Part shown: piece after piece, positions 1 to 6,613 of the stretch
How the letters are laid out: each line of letters opens with the position of its first letter
Position numbering within the stretch: the first letter of the stretch is position 1
The notes under the pieces: model-generated
Database searches by the model: none
What the model saw: only the letters and a program-made list of their open reading frames with translations
Told to the model about the DNA's origin: nothing
Position numbers and translations under genes: made by a program
Source: Candidatus Hydrogenedentota bacterium
GTDB taxonomy: Bacteria > Hydrogenedentota > Hydrogenedentia > Hydrogenedentales > GCA-2746185
DNA length: 11,127 nt
Reading direction: 5' to 3'
Assembly (NCBI GenBank): GCA_030123645.1
Contig: JASJYE010000049.1
Location: 1 to 11,127, forward strand

Positions 1-2
1 CT

Positions 3-533
3 GCGGAGCAGGCGCGTCTCGTTATCACTCAGTTTCTCCTCGATCAAACGGAGCAAGGCATGAGCTTGATGCGAGGTGAGTTGAGCGCCGATGAGATGTC
101 TAAGATCGATTATGAACAAGAGATGCGAGACGAGTTGAGCTACTTCCTTAGCCCGGAGGAACTGGCCGCTTTTGGTGAGTATCAGGCGACCCTTCCAGAG
201 AGGATGCTGGAACGTAACTACGAAATGCAGCTGAGCATGTACGCTTCCGGCCTGTCTCCAGAGAACCGTGCCATGGTCTTGGACGTTCTCATCGAGGAGA
301 TGCTTTTCCTGCAGGATGACAGCGTTGCAGCCTCTTCGTCCGCCAGCGACCCCGGATCCGAATTCACGAGTCGCATCGAAGTGTACGACCGCGTTCGTGA
401 GCGGTTTGCGGGCGTGTTCGACGAGGGCCAAAAGGCCGTCCTCGATCGCTTCCTCGATCAGCAGCAATCCATGTTCGAGATGATGCTCCCCATGATGGAG
501 GCCATGCAGGAATCGCTTGAGACGAACCCATAG
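3..533 (+). CDS. Partial helical protein of unknown function (5' end outside window)
   Basis: I do not recognise a family with confidence. The reading frame is open from the left edge (AEQARLVITQFLLDQ...) to a stop at 531-533, so the gene most likely begins upstream. An internal ATG at 60 has a plausible GGAG at 50-53 and cannot be excluded as the start. The product is acidic, rich in Met, Gln, Glu and Leu, with no Cys, no membrane segment and no visible catalytic motif. Predicted helices carry LSPEEL and LSPEN turns, reminiscent of Spy/LTXXQ-like helical proteins. The start (EQARLVITQFLLDQ) and the end (GQKAVLDRFLDQQQ) resemble each other, which suggests a repeated helical unit. It may be periplasmic, but the N-terminus that would show a signal peptide is missing. 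About 250 bases separate it from the next gene, so it probably ends a transcription unit. Confidence 0.7.
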   Translation, partial: AEQARLVITQFLLDQTEQGMSLMRGELSADEMSKIDYEQEMRDELSYFLSPEELAAFGEYQATLPERMLERNYEMQLSMYASGLSPENRAMVLDVLIEEMLFLQDDSVAASSSASDPGSEFTSRIEVYDRVRERFAGVFDEGQKAVLDRFLDQQQSMFEMMLPMMEAMQESLETNP

Positions 534-782
534 CACTCACCACGAGGTGTGGGGGCGGGCTTTAGAGGCGCGTAGACACCCATCGGTGGCGCTACCCCTT
601 GCGTTCGCAGCCAAGAGGCCAAACCATCCAGCTGAAAGCCTACCTTTTGCCGAGTGCGGACGCGCAGGGACGCGGCTCTTTCTTGGTTGAGCCCAGAGCT
701 TTCTTAAAACCAGGTTGATTGGTAGAATGGCCCAATTCTTATTAGAAGTTGGATGGCAAAGCCTGATATAGGGAGTTTTATG

Positions 783-1481
783 ATGAGACGTGATGCTAGA
801 TGCGCGATTCCGGTGACCATTGTGGGCCTTCTCCTGGCGGCGTCTATGGGAATCGCCCAGGAACAAAGCGTTAAGCCGGGGATCAACGACAATTTCAAGG
901 ACCCGGACGTCAGCTATTACGTGAATTTGTTCGAGGGCGAGGACCGGGCGATTTTTGAGTATCGCAACGAAATTGTCGACGTGCTGCAATTGAAAAAGCG
1001 AACCGACGTGGCGGATATCGGCGCGGGCACGGGGTTTTTCTCGCGGATGATGGCGCATAAGGTCGGCCGTAGGGGTACGGTCTATGCCGTGGACATCGCG
1101 GAGAACTTCATCGAGCACATCGATGAGTTGTCGAAGAAAGAGGGGTTGAAGAACATCAAGGCGATCGTTTGTAGCGAGCGGTCGGTGGATCTGCCTGAGA
1201 ACTCGATCGACGTAGCCTTCATTTGTGACGTCTATCACCACTTCGAATATCCCTTCGACAGCATGGCGTCTCTCCACAAGGCGATGCGGCCCGGGGGAAG
1301 GCTGGTGATTGTCGATTTTGAGCGGGTGAAGGGCGTGAGCCGGGACTGGACGCTCGGGCATGTCCGCTGCGGCAAAGGGACCGTGACGGACGAGGTGAAG
1401 GACGCTGGTTTCGATTTTGTCGAGGAAGTCGACCTTGGCATGCCCGACCAATGGGTTCGCGTCTTCCGAAAACGCGGGTAG
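783..1481 (+). CDS. Exported class I SAM-dependent methyltransferase
   Basis: This is a 232-residue protein with a Sec-type signal peptide (MRRDAR, then a hydrophobic stretch to about residue 25, cleavage near GIA/QEQ). A Rossmann-type methyltransferase domain of the UbiE/Methyltransf_11 kind follows. Motif I is VADIGAGTGFFS, the acidic SAM-ribose residue lies in VYAVDIAE, and later strands are visible at FICDVYHHFEYP and MRPGGRLVIVDFE. I chose ATG 783 because GGGAG at 771-775 is 7 bases upstream and the signal peptide then has a normal length. ATG 780, or ATG 753 with a weaker AGAAG, would only add residues. The substrate is unknown. The permease gene starts 6 bases after the stop, so the two are probably co-transcribed. 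An export signal on a SAM enzyme is odd because SAM is cytosolic; the hydrophobic segment could instead be a membrane anchor. The catalytic domain resembles that encoded at 2852-4039 on the other strand. Confidence 0.85.
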   Translation: MRRDARCAIPVTIVGLLLAASMGIAQEQSVKPGINDNFKDPDVSYYVNLFEGEDRAIFEYRNEIVDVLQLKKRTDVADIGAGTGFFSRMMAHKVGRRGTVYAVDIAENFIEHIDELSKKEGLKNIKAIVCSERSVDLPENSIDVAFICDVYHHFEYPFDSMASLHKAMRPGGRLVIVDFERVKGVSRDWTLGHVRCGKGTVTDEVKDAGFDFVEEVDLGMPDQWVRVFRKRG

Positions 1482-1487
1482 GGCCGT

Positions 1488-2855
1488 ATGAGCGAAAACG
1501 AAGGCGGGCTGTTCCGCTTTATCGGCCTGCGGTCGGCGATGATGCTTGTCGTGGCCAGCATGATCGGCGCGGGGATTTTCACGACGACGGGGTTTCAGGC
1601 GCAGGACCTCGGACATCCCGGATACATCTTTCTATTGTGGCTCGTCGGGGGGATCATGGCGTTTTGTGGGGCGCTGTGCTTTGGCGAGTTGGGCGCAGCG
1701 ATGCCGGAAGCCGGGGCCGAATACGTATACATCCGTGAGAGTTATGGCCGCGCCTTCGCTTTTATGAGCGGATTTGTGGCCTTGTTTGCAGGGTTTTCCG
1801 CGCCGATTGCCGGGGCCTTAAAGGCCTTGATCCGGTATATGAGCCACTTCTTTCCGCTCTTGGCCGACGACCGCGTACTGGCGGGTGGGCTCCACTTGAA
1901 CGATCTCGTGGCGATTGGATTCGTATGGCTGCTGGTGGGCATTCACGCGAGTCGTGCCCGCGGGGGGATCGGATTCAACGATGTCGTCACGCTTATGAAG
2001 GTCGCCGGAATTGTGCTTGTCCTGCTGGCTGCGGCCTTGGTTGGGAAAGGGGAGCTGAGCAATATTACGGAGATTTCTCCGCGATACTATGAGCTGGGCG
2101 CGATGGACAAGATGTCGGCGATGGCCACGTCTCTTATCTTCGTGACGTTTTGTTACTTGGGCTGGAACGGCTCGGCCTATCTTGCGAGCGAGATGAAAGA
2201 TCCCCAGCGCGATCTGCCTCGTTCCCTGTTGCTTGGTACGGGGCTGGTCACCGTGCTCTACCTTGGGCTGAACATGATGTATTTTTACGGTGCCGGGATT
2301 GAAGGGCTCGCCGGCGAGGTGGAGGTTGGCCTTGTCGCCTCGCGCGAACTCTTCGGCGGCTTAGGCGTGACGCTGGTGACGCTGCTCCTGTGTGTATCGA
2401 TTCTTGCGTCGGCCTCGGCGATGACCCTGGAAGGTCCGCGCGTATATTACGCCTTCGGCAAAGACTTTCCGGCGCTGGGTTTTTTGCATCGTGTGGGACA
2501 GAAGTCCGGGGCGCCTGCCGCGGCCCTCGTTCTGCAAGGGATCGTGATTTCAATCATCATCGTGAGCGGCAGGATCGACCAGATTTTACAGTACGCCGGC
2601 TTTACGCTGACCCTGTTTTCGAGCCTGGCGGTATCGTGCGTGATTGTACTGCGGATCCGCCGCCCCGAGATGCCGCGCCCGTTTAGGGCCTGGGGCTATC
2701 CTTTTACGCCGCTCCTTTTTTTGGGTGTGTCGCTTTGGACGATGGTTTGGGCGTTCCGCGGCCGTCCACTGGAGTCGTCGCTTGCGCTTATGACGGTCGT
2801 GGCTGGGGGCATTGCGTTTTTCGTCATATCGGGGCGATCTGCCCGGGATAGTTAG
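1488..2855 (+). CDS. APC-family amino acid permease
   Basis: A 455-residue integral inner-membrane transporter of the amino acid/polyamine/organocation (APC) superfamily, most like the LAT/PotE-type permeases, with about 12 hydrophobic segments. Family landmarks are in order: the TM1 break ASMIGAGIFTTTG (residues 23-35); CFGELGAAMPEAGAEYVYIR (64-83), the usual ELGAxxPxxGGEYVYLR region; the TM6 region YLGWNGSAYLASEMKDPQRD (223-242); GPRVYYAFGKDFPALGFL (316-333); and RPFRAWGYPFTPLLF (397-411). Length is normal for the family. APC permeases usually work as amino-acid/proton symporters or exchangers; the substrate cannot be read from the sequence. It begins 6 bases after the exported methyltransferase, and a GGTAGGG overlapping that gene's stop can serve as ribosome binding site. 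Its stop overlaps the stop of the convergent minus-strand gene by 4 bases, and I see no terminator between them. Confidence 0.92.
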   Translation: MSENEGGLFRFIGLRSAMMLVVASMIGAGIFTTTGFQAQDLGHPGYIFLLWLVGGIMAFCGALCFGELGAAMPEAGAEYVYIRESYGRAFAFMSGFVALFAGFSAPIAGALKALIRYMSHFFPLLADDRVLAGGLHLNDLVAIGFVWLLVGIHASRARGGIGFNDVVTLMKVAGIVLVLLAAALVGKGELSNITEISPRYYELGAMDKMSAMATSLIFVTFCYLGWNGSAYLASEMKDPQRDLPRSLLLGTGLVTVLYLGLNMMYFYGAGIEGLAGEVEVGLVASRELFGGLGVTLVTLLLCVSILASASAMTLEGPRVYYAFGKDFPALGFLHRVGQKSGAPAAALVLQGIVISIIIVSGRIDQILQYAGFTLTLFSSLAVSCVIVLRIRRPEMPRPFRAWGYPFTPLLFLGVSLWTMVWAFRGRPLESSLALMTVVAGGIAFFVISGRSARDS

Positions 2856-4039
2856 TTTAGTAGGTCGGAGAGGGCGTCGCGGGCAGCCTGCACCAATGCA
2901 GGGGCCTTCATGCCGGCAGCCCGTCCTTCAGATAGCGCATCTTCTGTCGGGAGTCCCGCCCGCAACCCCACGTAGACGGACCATATCGTCCCGACGCGGT
3001 TCGAGCTTGCGCAGTGAAGGAGAACGGGTGCGTCCGCGCTTGTGTCCAGCGCCTCCATAATTCGGCGGCGTGTCGCCTCGGGCGGTATCCCGCGGCCCAT
3101 GGGCGCGTGGATGTAGGTCATGCCCGCGCTTTCCACCACGCCCTTCTCGTCGAAACCAAGGGACGCCATCTCGGATTCTTGCCGCAGGTTGATGACGGTT
3201 TTTACGCCGAGTTCCGCGAATTGTTTTATGGCCTCCTTGGTGGGTTGACCCGCGAAATATACCCTATTGTCGAAGGTGGTGACGTTGGGAGTATCGCCAA
3301 CTTGCAACGGGCGTATGGCGCGCCGCGTGTCGTCGCCGGCGACCTTGAAGACGAAGAGATGCTGGGCCGGCAGAAACTCGGCACGCTGCACGAGCTCGAA
3401 TCCGGCGGGGATCCATTCGCTCATGACCTCGTCGATGGACATTTTGTGGTCGCGCGGGATCGGGAAGGGGATCGTTGCCGGATCTTGCTCGGCGCGGTAT
3501 TCAAGGAGGGCGATGCGTCCGCCGGGGGCGAGGCTGTCCTTCATGCGCGCGAGCATGGCCCCGGGTTCGCTGAATTCATGGTAGGCGTCGACGAGGAGGA
3601 TCCAATCGATCTTGCCCGGCGGAAGCATGGGGTCGTCGACAAAGCCGAGTATCGGATAGACGTTCTTGACACCGGCCTCTTCGCTGCGCGCCAGCATGAG
3701 GTCGAGCATGCCTTGCTGGACGTCGACTGCGAAGACGGTCCCATGAGGGCCGATGCGCGGGGCGATCTGAAGCGTGTAGAAACCATTGCCGCAACCGATG
3801 TCCGCGACGATGTCACCGTCGCGCAGCCCCATGAAGTTCAGGGTCTTGAGCGGCTGCTCGAGGTCCATCCGGCCCTCGCCCAGTAAAATGCCCGCCTGCT
3901 CCGGCGCAAGCATCTTCGCAGGTACACGTCTGCTCGACGAGTCCTGTCGCTCTTGCGGGGCCGCAGAGCTCTGTAGCAGGCACAGAAAAATGGCCACGGC
4001 CCAGACGGCGCGCCTATATTCACGATTTGAGAAATACAT
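2852..4039 (-). CDS. Exported methyltransferase fused to DUF442-like phosphatase domain
   Basis: A 395-residue two-domain protein. Residues 1-28 form a signal peptide (NREYRR, hydrophobic AVWAVAIFLCLLQSSAA, cleavage near SSAA/PQE). Residues about 45-235 are a class I SAM methyltransferase: motif I VADIGCGNGF (78-87), acidic residue D106 in VFAVDV, LLVDAYHEF (148-156), LAPGGRIALLEY (170-181) and a C-terminal WIPAGFELV segment. Residues about 250-390 resemble the DUF442/beta-lactamase-hydrolase-like branch of dual-specificity phosphatases: VYFAGQPT (260-267), GVKTVINLR (278-286) and a P-loop HCASSNRVG (342-350) with putative nucleophile C343 and R348. The start has GGGAG six bases upstream (4046-4050) and a good promoter beyond. 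Substrates are unknown; both domains would act outside the cytoplasm if the signal is cleaved. The methyltransferase half is a likely paralogue of the 783-1481 product. Confidence 0.88.
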   Translation of the reverse strand: MYFSNREYRRAVWAVAIFLCLLQSSAAPQERQDSSSRRVPAKMLAPEQAGILLGEGRMDLEQPLKTLNFMGLRDGDIVADIGCGNGFYTLQIAPRIGPHGTVFAVDVQQGMLDLMLARSEEAGVKNVYPILGFVDDPMLPPGKIDWILLVDAYHEFSEPGAMLARMKDSLAPGGRIALLEYRAEQDPATIPFPIPRDHKMSIDEVMSEWIPAGFELVQRAEFLPAQHLFVFKVAGDDTRRAIRPLQVGDTPNVTTFDNRVYFAGQPTKEAIKQFAELGVKTVINLRQESEMASLGFDEKGVVESAGMTYIHAPMGRGIPPEATRRRIMEALDTSADAPVLLHCASSNRVGTIWSVYVGLRAGLPTEDALSEGRAAGMKAPALVQAARDALSDLLN

Positions 4040-4080
4040 GGCTTTCTCCCTTTACTATTCGGCCGAGAAATTGGCATGTC

Positions 4081-4109
4081 ACTATAATCCGCGATTAAGG
4101 CCCATTCAA
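4081..4109 (-). promoter_or_regulatory. Sigma70-type promoter for the methyltransferase-phosphatase gene
   Basis: Read on the minus strand, TTGAAT (4109-4104) and TATAGT (4086-4081) are separated by exactly 17 bases, with four and five matches to the -35 and -10 consensus. The predicted transcript starts near 4074, leaving a leader of about 35 bases before the ATG at 4039, with GGGAG properly placed. This is the best-matching promoter in the divergent region. Confidence 0.6.
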
Positions 4110-4147
4110 TACGTGTTGACGTTTTTGGTCCTCGATGCTTCTGTTTT

Positions 4148-4156
4148 TGATATACT
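4148..4156 (+). promoter_or_regulatory. Candidate extended -10 promoter for the thiamine-binding gene
   Basis: TGATATACT is an extended -10 element (TGN followed by TATACT, five of six matches). No good -35 sits 17 bases upstream; extended -10 promoters often lack one. A TTGACG at 4116-4121 is too far away to pair with it. The transcript would start near 4163 and have a leader of about 70 bases that includes the repeat at 4203-4224. Confidence 0.4.
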
Positions 4157-4202
4157 TTGCTCTGTCAAAAATCCCGCGGCATGTACTTATTTTGTGGAGC
4201 AG

Positions 4203-4224
4203 ATACGAGGCCGGACGTTCCGGT
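4203..4224. repeat. 22-base repeat, copy 1 (imperfect palindrome)
   Basis: The stretch includes GGCCGGACGTTCCGGT and matches 6592-6613 at 20 of 22 positions. Within it CCGGA and TCCGG can pair around a CGT loop. It ends 8 bases before the ATG of the thiamine-binding gene, overlapping the region where the ribosome would bind. It could be a leader hairpin or a protein-binding site; its function is not known. Confidence 0.55.
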
Positions 4225-4232
4225 GAAGGCCG

Positions 4233-4529
4233 ATGAAGGTAATTATGGATCTGTGCGTGGTGCCCATCGGGGTGGGCGTTTCGCTTTCAGAGTACATTGT
4301 AGAGTGCGAGAGCGTGCTCAAAGACGCCGGCCTGAAGACGGAACTGCACGCCTACGGGACGGTTATCGAGGGGGAGTGGGACGAGGTGTTCGCGGCGGTA
4401 AAGGCCTGCCACGAGGCGGTGCATGCGAAGGGGGCGCCCCGCATCACGACGACAATCAAGGTGGGTACACGCGTCGACCGTGCGCAGACGATGGAAGATA
4501 AGGTGGCGAGTGTGAAGGACAAATTGTAA
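4233..4529 (+). CDS. MTH1187/YkoF-like thiamine-binding protein (DUF77)
   Basis: A 98-residue protein that spans the whole length of the MTH1187-type family (DUF77). These small cytosolic ferredoxin-like proteins form oligomers and bind thiamine or related pyrimidine ligands. Family hallmarks are VPIGVGVSLSEYI (10-22), GTVIEGEWDEVFAAVKACHE (42-61) and the C-terminal ITTTIKVGTR followed by TMEDKVASV. No signal peptide and no membrane segment are present. ATG 4233 is preceded closely by TGAAGG (4224-4229). ATG 4245 is a possible alternative, but the earlier start keeps the usual first beta strand. The ankyrin gene begins 4 bases after its stop, so the two are probably translationally coupled. 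I found no TPP riboswitch in its leader. Family assignment is firm; the ligand and physiological role are inferred from the family. Confidence 0.88.
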   Translation: MKVIMDLCVVPIGVGVSLSEYIVECESVLKDAGLKTELHAYGTVIEGEWDEVFAAVKACHEAVHAKGAPRITTTIKVGTRVDRAQTMEDKVASVKDKL

Positions 4530-4533
4530 GGCA

Positions 4534-6339
4534 ATGGGAACGATTCGGCCTTCACGAAGACATCGGCTGGCGCTACTCGCCATGGCAGCCCTGTTCCTTT
4601 CTTTGTCCACATCAGCTCAGGGGCAGACGCAGGCAAGGCCGGCCCGGGTTATTCACAGGAGCCTCCTCACCGCCGCCGAAGCAGGCGACCTCGATCGGGT
4701 AAAGACCCTAATCCAGGAGGGCCATCAGGTCGATCAACTTGTGCTTTATCTGAACCCACACACGCCTTTGATATTGGCGATTCAGAATGATCATATACAG
4801 GTAATAGAGGTTCTCATCGAGAAGGGGGCCGATGTGAACTTGCCGAGCATCAGCGGCGTGGCCCCTCTTCATTTTGCGGCTTTGCGGGGCAATATCGAGG
4901 CATGTCGACGTCTGGTGGAAGCCGGCGCGGACATCAGAAAGAATACGCGTTTGGGATGGACCCCGCTGCACTATGCCGCGCGCCATGGACGTTTGGAAAT
5001 CATCTCTTACTTGCTGGAGGCGGGATGCGATATCGACGCGAAGACCACTAAGGGGATAACGCCGCTTCATCTTGCCTTCGAGCTGACCTCGTCAAAGGTG
5101 GTTCGGCACCTGATTGACTTGGGTGCGGATGTGTTGATACCCGATGACGAGAAGGTTTCGATCTTTGAGAAGGCGTGCCGGATGCGCTCGTTGCAGATGG
5201 TAAAGATTATTCTGTCTAGGGTGCCTCCTGAGTGGGGCAAATATCGCAAGCAGATTCTGGACAAGGGCCTTTATCAGGCCTTTGTCCAGGACTTTGTGGA
5301 CTTAGAGCGCTTCTTGATTGAACAGGGGGCGGACCTCGATATTCGAACGAATGAGGGCTATACGCTGCTGCAATTTTCCGCAGAGTATGGATTTGAGGAT
5401 TCAGTGGCGCTGCTACTAGAAAATGGAGCGGACGTAAATTCGAGGACGGACGTGGCGCGCTGGACCTCGCTCCACTTCGCGTGCCTGAACGCTCATCTGG
5501 GGGTTGTGCGCATGCTGTGTGAGCATGGGGCTGATATTGATGCTCTGGAAGGGATGAATCGCACGCCGCTGCATCTCGCGGCAATGTCGGGAGATGTTTC
5601 GGTGGTATCGGAACTCGTGCGGCGTGGCGCCGATACGAGCCTGCAGGATTGGGATGGGAATACCCCGCTGCATCATGCCGTGACCGCGGGTAAAGGCGGG
5701 ATGCTCCAGCAGCTCGTCCGTGTGGCTTCTACCGACTTGGACTTGGACAACGCCCTTGGCAGGACGCCGTTTCAAACGGCGATGGATCTCGGTCGTCCCG
5801 AGATCGCAAAGCTGTTGGTCGTCGAGTCGGGGAAAGAGAGTCCGGGGTCCGCCTCCGAAGGTCTTGATAATGCGGTGAAGGCGCTGCTGGCTGAGGTTCC
5901 TGAGCGCAGGCGCGAGGCCCGGCGGGCGGAGGTGGAGCGGTATCTCAAGGCTGGTGAGTGGCCCCTGCACATTGCTGCTCGCGAAGGTTCCGTGGGCGCA
6001 GCACAGAGGATCCTGGTGGCTGACGCCAGTGAACTAACCGCAAGGGATAGGTACGGCTACCTCCCAATACATTTAGCCGCGGACATGGGTCATGCAGGAC
6101 TTGTGGCGTCGTTCATGGATCACGGGGTGCCTGTTGGCGATCAGGCGAACGCAGCGAACTGGAGTCCCCTGCATTTTGCGGCATCAAGAGGGCACGTTGA
6201 TGTCGTGGAGGCCTTATTGGGAGCGGGGGCGGACGCCGAAGCCAGGGACGGAAACGGTCGGACGGCGCTGGATGTGGCCTCCTACAGCGGCAACAATGAG
6301 GTGGCCGCTCTGCTGCGAGACCGCTCCGCTTCGCGCTAG
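4534..6339 (+). CDS. Exported ankyrin-repeat protein, about 16 repeats
   Basis: A 601-residue protein with a Sec signal peptide (MGTIRPSRRHR, hydrophobic to about residue 28, cleavage near TSA/QG), so probably periplasmic or secreted. The rest is almost all ankyrin repeats of about 33 residues, with the usual TPLHxAA...G...VVxxLLexGADvn pattern. Clear ones begin near residues 76, 109, 141, 174, 275, 309, 342, 375, 509, 543 and 576, and degenerate ones near 42, 208, 245, 408 and 475. A charged, non-repeat insert (432-474, with PERRREARRAEVERY) separates a large N-terminal block from a shorter C-terminal one. Ankyrin repeats bind other proteins; no enzyme domain is visible and the partner is unknown. 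It starts 4 bases after the thiamine-binding gene with only a weak AAGG, which suggests translational coupling. The next coding region is 356 bases downstream. Confidence 0.93.
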   Translation: MGTIRPSRRHRLALLAMAALFLSLSTSAQGQTQARPARVIHRSLLTAAEAGDLDRVKTLIQEGHQVDQLVLYLNPHTPLILAIQNDHIQVIEVLIEKGADVNLPSISGVAPLHFAALRGNIEACRRLVEAGADIRKNTRLGWTPLHYAARHGRLEIISYLLEAGCDIDAKTTKGITPLHLAFELTSSKVVRHLIDLGADVLIPDDEKVSIFEKACRMRSLQMVKIILSRVPPEWGKYRKQILDKGLYQAFVQDFVDLERFLIEQGADLDIRTNEGYTLLQFSAEYGFEDSVALLLENGADVNSRTDVARWTSLHFACLNAHLGVVRMLCEHGADIDALEGMNRTPLHLAAMSGDVSVVSELVRRGADTSLQDWDGNTPLHHAVTAGKGGMLQQLVRVASTDLDLDNALGRTPFQTAMDLGRPEIAKLLVVESGKESPGSASEGLDNAVKALLAEVPERRREARRAEVERYLKAGEWPLHIAAREGSVGAAQRILVADASELTARDRYGYLPIHLAADMGHAGLVASFMDHGVPVGDQANAANWSPLHFAASRGHVDVVEALLGAGADAEARDGNGRTALDVASYSGNNEVAALLRDRSASR

Positions 6340-6550
6340 CCGGAACCACCGGTTGGGTACATGCCGGCACTTTCGCGGGAACGCAGCGTGTCCTATATCG
6401 TGCCGCCTATCGCTACCATCGTCCCTCCATAGATCACCATGATCTCGCCCGGTCCGTGTCTCTATGCGCAGCGGTTGCGATTTGTTTCGAGGGAGGAAGT
6501 GAAATACGTGCTCGAAAACGACACCCCCTCCGGCGTATAGTTACGTGCAG

Positions 6551-6590
6551 GCAGAACGGCATCTGAGGGTAGGGCCGTTCTGCTTTCTTC
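6551..6590 (+). terminator. Intrinsic terminator after the ankyrin gene
   Basis: GCAGAACGGC (6551-6560) and GCCGTTCTGC (6574-6583) form a perfect 10-base-pair stem with a 13-base loop, followed by TTTCTTC. It lies 211 bases past the ankyrin stop, so the transcript would carry a long 3' tail, or the hairpin ends a separate short RNA. The T-run is interrupted by C, so its strength is uncertain. Confidence 0.6.
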
Positions 6591-6591
6591 T

Positions 6592-6613
6592 ATACGGGGC
6601 CGGACGTCCCGGT
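6592..6613. repeat. 22-base repeat, copy 2
   Basis: The stretch includes GGCCGGACGTCCCGGT and is identical to 4203-4224 except for two transitions. One of these turns the A-T pair next to the hairpin loop into an A-C mismatch. This copy starts at the end of the terminator's T-rich tail and lies 82 bases before the MFS gene. Confidence 0.55.

Noticed and set aside
715..745. TTGATT/TATTAG promoter before the first methyltransferase gene
   Set aside because: The spacer is 19 bases and both boxes match poorly (four of six), so it is not distinguishable from background.
537..1616. Minus-strand open frame of 359 codons
   Set aside because: It lies antisense to the clear methyltransferase gene and runs into the permease start. 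Its product is rich in His, Arg and Pro with no domain pattern, typical of a shadow frame in GC-rich DNA.
3014..3886. Plus-strand open frame of 290 codons
   Set aside because: It is antisense to the methyltransferase-phosphatase gene, whose product has recognisable motifs along its length. The plus-strand product shows no family features and no ribosome binding site.
4157..4232. Possible TPP riboswitch before the thiamine-binding gene
   Set aside because: The conserved THI-box blocks (CTGAGA and the later GGTAATGCCAGCG-like segment) are not present. A CTGAGGGTAGGG at 6563-6574 is just the loop and start of a terminator arm.
6500..6541. GTG-started 13-codon leader peptide after GGGAGGAA
   Set aside because: The ribosome-binding-like GGAGGAA is too close to the GTG, the peptide has no codon run suggesting attenuation, and nothing supports translation.
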